From the NCBI GenBank assembly GCA_905215055.1, contig CAJMOH010000055.1, forward strand, positions 1 to 15,978: 15,978 bases of DNA, in the 5' to 3' direction. This stretch comes from an uncultured bacterium (lineage in GTDB: Bacteria > Bacillota > Clostridia > Oscillospirales > Acutalibacteraceae). The notes below the pieces were generated by a model, which worked only from the letters and a program-made list of their open reading frames with translations, had not been told where the DNA came from and ran no database searches. Positions 14,095 to 15,978 of this stretch are shown here, in pieces. The stretch's first letter is position 1, and each line of letters begins with the position of its first letter. The translations under genes were made by a program, and so were the position numbers.

Positions 14095-15678
14095 ATGTGT
14101 TCGATTATGGGTTACTGCGGAAGCGGCGCCGTTTTTTCTGCCTTTCAAAAGGGGTTTGACAGAACCCTTTCCCGGGGGCCGGACGAGAGCCGGATTGTGG
14201 ACACCGGCAAGGGGCTGCTGGGATTTCACCGGCTGGCCATCATGGGGCTGGACCATTCCGGCATGCAGCCCTTTCAGCTGGGGAGCAGCTATGTGGTGTG
14301 TAACGGAGAGCTGTACGGCTTTGAGGCCCTGCGCGCCCAGCTGGAGAAAAAAGGCTATGTGTTTCACAGCGGCAGCGACTGCGAGATCCTGCTGCCCCTG
14401 TACCGGGAGTACGGCACGGACATGTTCGCCATGCTGGACGCGGAGTTTGCCTGCATCCTCTACGACGGGGAACGGGAGGAATTCATTGCCGCCCGGGACC
14501 CCATCGGCATTCGTCCCCTGTATTACGGCCGCAATCCCGCGGGGGTGATGGTCTTTGCCAGCGAGCCGAAAAACCTGGTGGGTCTGGTGGAGGAGATCCG
14601 CCCCTTCCCCCCCGGCCACTATTACAAGGAGGGGGAATTCCACTGTTACCGGGATCTCACCCAGGTGGACGTGCGCTGCTACGACGATGTGGAGACGGCC
14701 TGTGCCACCATTCGGGAAAAGCTGATCTCCGGGGTGGAAAAGCGGCTGGTGGCCGACGCCAAGGTGGGATTTCTGCTGTCCGGCGGCCTGGACTCCTCCC
14801 TGGTGTGCGCCATTGCCGCCAGGAAAAGCGCCGCCCCCATCAAGACCTTCGCCATCGGCATGAGCCGGGACGCCATCGACCTGAAGTACGCCAAGCAGGT
14901 GGCGGACTATATCGGCAGCGACCACACCCAGGTTTACATGACCCCCGAGGACGTTATTTCCTCCCTGGAAACGGTGATTGAGCTGCTGGGTACCTTTGAC
15001 ATCACCACCATCCGGGCCAGCATGGGCATGTACCTGGTGTGCAAGGCCATCCACGAGACCACGGACATCCGGGTGCTGCTCACCGGGGAGATCTCCGACG
15101 AGCTGTTTGGCTACAAGTACACGGACTTTGCCCCCTCTGCCTGGGCCTTTCAGGAGGAGTCCAAAAAGCGGGTGCGGGAGCTGCACATGTACGACGTGCT
15201 TCGGGCGGACCGGTGCATTTCCGTCAACTCTCTGGAGGCTCGAGTCCCTTTTGGGGATTTGGCCTTTGCCAGCTATGTGCTGTCCCTGGATCCCGAGCTG
15301 AAGGTGAACCGGTACGGCAAGGGAAAATACCTGCTGCGCCATGCCTTTGAGGGCGGCGGCTATCTGCCGGAGGAGATCCTCTGGCGGGAGAAGGCGGCGT
15401 TCTCCGACGCGGTGGGCCACTCCATGGTGGACTATTTGAAGGAGTACGCCGAAGCCCAGTACACCGATCAGGCGTTTGAGGAGGGCCGGAAAAAATACAC
15501 CCATGCCCAACCCTTTACCAAGGAATCCCTGCTGTATCGGGACATTTTTGAGAAGCATTATCCCGGCCAAGGGCAGATGATTTCCGGCTTTTGGATGCCC
15601 AACCGGGAGTGGGAGGGCTGCGACGTGGACGATCCCTCCGCCCGGGTGCTGTCTAACTATGGGGACAGCGGCAAGTGA
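14095..15678 (+). CDS. asnB: Glutamine-dependent asparagine synthetase B
   Basis: 527-aa enzyme making asparagine from aspartate, ATP and glutamine in the cytoplasm. Cys2 (MCSIMGY) is the N-terminal nucleophile of the class II glutaminase domain (residues 2-180), which also shows SRGPDES, HRLAIMG, NGELYG and GSDCE. The ammonia-using synthetase domain has the ATP pyrophosphatase loop SGGLDSS (229-235), LTGEISDELFGY, SLEARVPFGD and REKAAFSDAVG, all as in bacterial AsnB. Length is close to the usual 530-555. ATG 14095 follows CTGGAGGG and is fixed by the need for Cys at position 2; the open frame upstream is leader RNA. Expression is set by the T-box and promoter upstream, and a strong terminator follows. 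Confidence 0.97.
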   Translation: MCSIMGYCGSGAVFSAFQKGFDRTLSRGPDESRIVDTGKGLLGFHRLAIMGLDHSGMQPFQLGSSYVVCNGELYGFEALRAQLEKKGYVFHSGSDCEILLPLYREYGTDMFAMLDAEFACILYDGEREEFIAARDPIGIRPLYYGRNPAGVMVFASEPKNLVGLVEEIRPFPPGHYYKEGEFHCYRDLTQVDVRCYDDVETACATIREKLISGVEKRLVADAKVGFLLSGGLDSSLVCAIAARKSAAPIKTFAIGMSRDAIDLKYAKQVADYIGSDHTQVYMTPEDVISSLETVIELLGTFDITTIRASMGMYLVCKAIHETTDIRVLLTGEISDELFGYKYTDFAPSAWAFQEESKKRVRELHMYDVLRADRCISVNSLEARVPFGDLAFASYVLSLDPELKVNRYGKGKYLLRHAFEGGGYLPEEILWREKAAFSDAVGHSMVDYLKEYAEAQYTDQAFEEGRKKYTHAQPFTKESLLYRDIFEKHYPGQGQMISGFWMPNREWEGCDVDDPSARVLSNYGDSGK

Positions 15679-15686
15679 GGAAAAAG

Positions 15687-15718
15687 TCAGTGGGAGAAAA
15701 AACTCCCACTGATTTTTT
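15687..15718 (+). terminator. Intrinsic terminator of asnB
   Basis: TCAGTGGGAG and CTCCCACTGA form a perfect 10-bp stem with an A6 loop, followed by six T, 8 nt after the asnB stop. Confidence 0.95.
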
Positions 15719-15723
15719 GCGCG

Positions 15724-15762
15724 AAAAAAGAGGACCGGCGCCTGGCGCCAGTCCTGCTTTTT
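15724..15762 (-). terminator. Bidirectional intrinsic terminator, mainly for the glutamine synthetase gene
   Basis: AGGAC with GTCCT, one mismatch, then GGCGC with GCGCC over CTG. On the minus strand it is followed by CTTTTTT, on the plus strand by GCTTTTT. It lies about 70 nt downstream of the minus-strand stop at 15829 and backs up the asnB terminator. Confidence 0.85.
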
Positions 15763-15828
15763 ATATGGAAGAAAAACTATGAAAGAAGTTTGCTTGCTGT
15801 CAAATGCGTTTTGTTTGGTGCTTTCGCC

Positions 15829-15978
15829 TCACACCCGGAACATCAAATCGCCGTAGGAGGGATAGGGCCAGAAGGCAGCGGAGGTGTCCACCTCCATCTG
15901 ATCCACCACAGCCCGCAGCTCGTTCATGGCGGGGATGATCTTGTCCTTGTAATAGGTGGCAACCCGCAGGGTGTTGTG
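15829..15978 (-). CDS. glnN: Glutamine synthetase type III, C-terminal end (partial)
   Basis: The last 49 codons and stop of a gene entering from the right edge. The fragment contains YYKDKIIPAMNELRAVVDQME and ends FWPYPSYGDLMFRV. The helical PAMxxLRxxxDxxE stretch and the WPxPSYGDLxF terminus are characteristic of type III glutamine synthetases (GlnN), which make glutamine from glutamate, ammonia and ATP. Most of the protein, including the active site, lies outside the window. It converges on asnB, whose reaction consumes glutamine, so the two fit one nitrogen-assimilation neighbourhood although they are separate transcripts. A distant glutamine-synthetase-like protein cannot be excluded from so short a piece. 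Confidence 0.8.
   Translation of the reverse strand, partial: HNTLRVATYYKDKIIPAMNELRAVVDQMEVDTSAAFWPYPSYGDLMFRV

Noticed and set aside
13981..15570. Minus-strand open frame of 529 codons opposite asnB
   Set aside because: It overlaps the T-box leader and a convincing asnB, and its product is repetitive with no known domain.

Overview
The window looks like chromosomal DNA of a fairly GC-rich gut clostridium, probably Oscillospiraceae-like. The evidence is the strong AGGAGG-type ribosome sites, a T-box leader, DUF3737- and DUF6171-type proteins, a type III glutamine synthetase end and a CUT1 sugar ABC importer without its own ATPase. The species is inferred from gene content only. No rRNA, tRNA, CRISPR array, insertion sequence or phage gene was seen.

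Layout. (1) 1-3201, minus strand: an oligosaccharide ABC importer, two LplB/LplC-like permeases followed by a solute-binding lipoprotein that runs off the left edge. (2) 3515-7173, plus strand, divergent from the importer: a GH42 beta-galactosidase and a GH35/GH42-like glycosidase in one operon, closed by a strong terminator. The 313-nt divergent region carries two candidate promoters, a tandem direct repeat, a palindrome and a 5'-UTR hairpin. (3) 7293-9495, minus: an MFS efflux-type transporter preceded by a translationally coupled 79-codon leader ORF, and upstream of that a TetR repressor. Three copies of one 15-bp operator-like motif link the TetR and MFS promoters. (4) 9585-11741: a LysR regulator (minus) divergent from a 78-aa small protein and a DUF3737 beta-helix protein (plus), with palindromic sites on the shared promoters. 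(5) 11812-13532, minus: a GH51 alpha-L-arabinofuranosidase overlapping by ATGA a small cysteine-rich DUF6171-type protein. A perfect 22-bp palindrome with an AraR-like core sits directly downstream of the -10 box. (6) 13729-15678, plus: asnB behind a long leader that contains a promoter-proximal terminator-like hairpin and then a complete T-box whose specifier reads AAC (Asn). (7) 15829-15978, minus: the last 49 codons of a type III glutamine synthetase, converging on asnB.

How it works together. The importer, GH42, GH35-like and GH51 genes suit uptake of galactose/arabinose-containing oligosaccharides (arabinogalactan or pectin side chains) with hydrolysis in the cytoplasm, because none of the three glycosidases has a signal peptide. 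The ATPase is presumably a shared MsmX-type protein encoded elsewhere. The TetR/MFS unit is a self-contained inducible efflux module. The right end is amide-nitrogen metabolism (asparagine and glutamine synthesis). The most unusual parts are regulatory: the two-stage asnB leader with a T-box that lacks a visible downstream terminator, the coupled leader ORF with alternative hairpins over the MFS ribosome site, and the TetR operator set.
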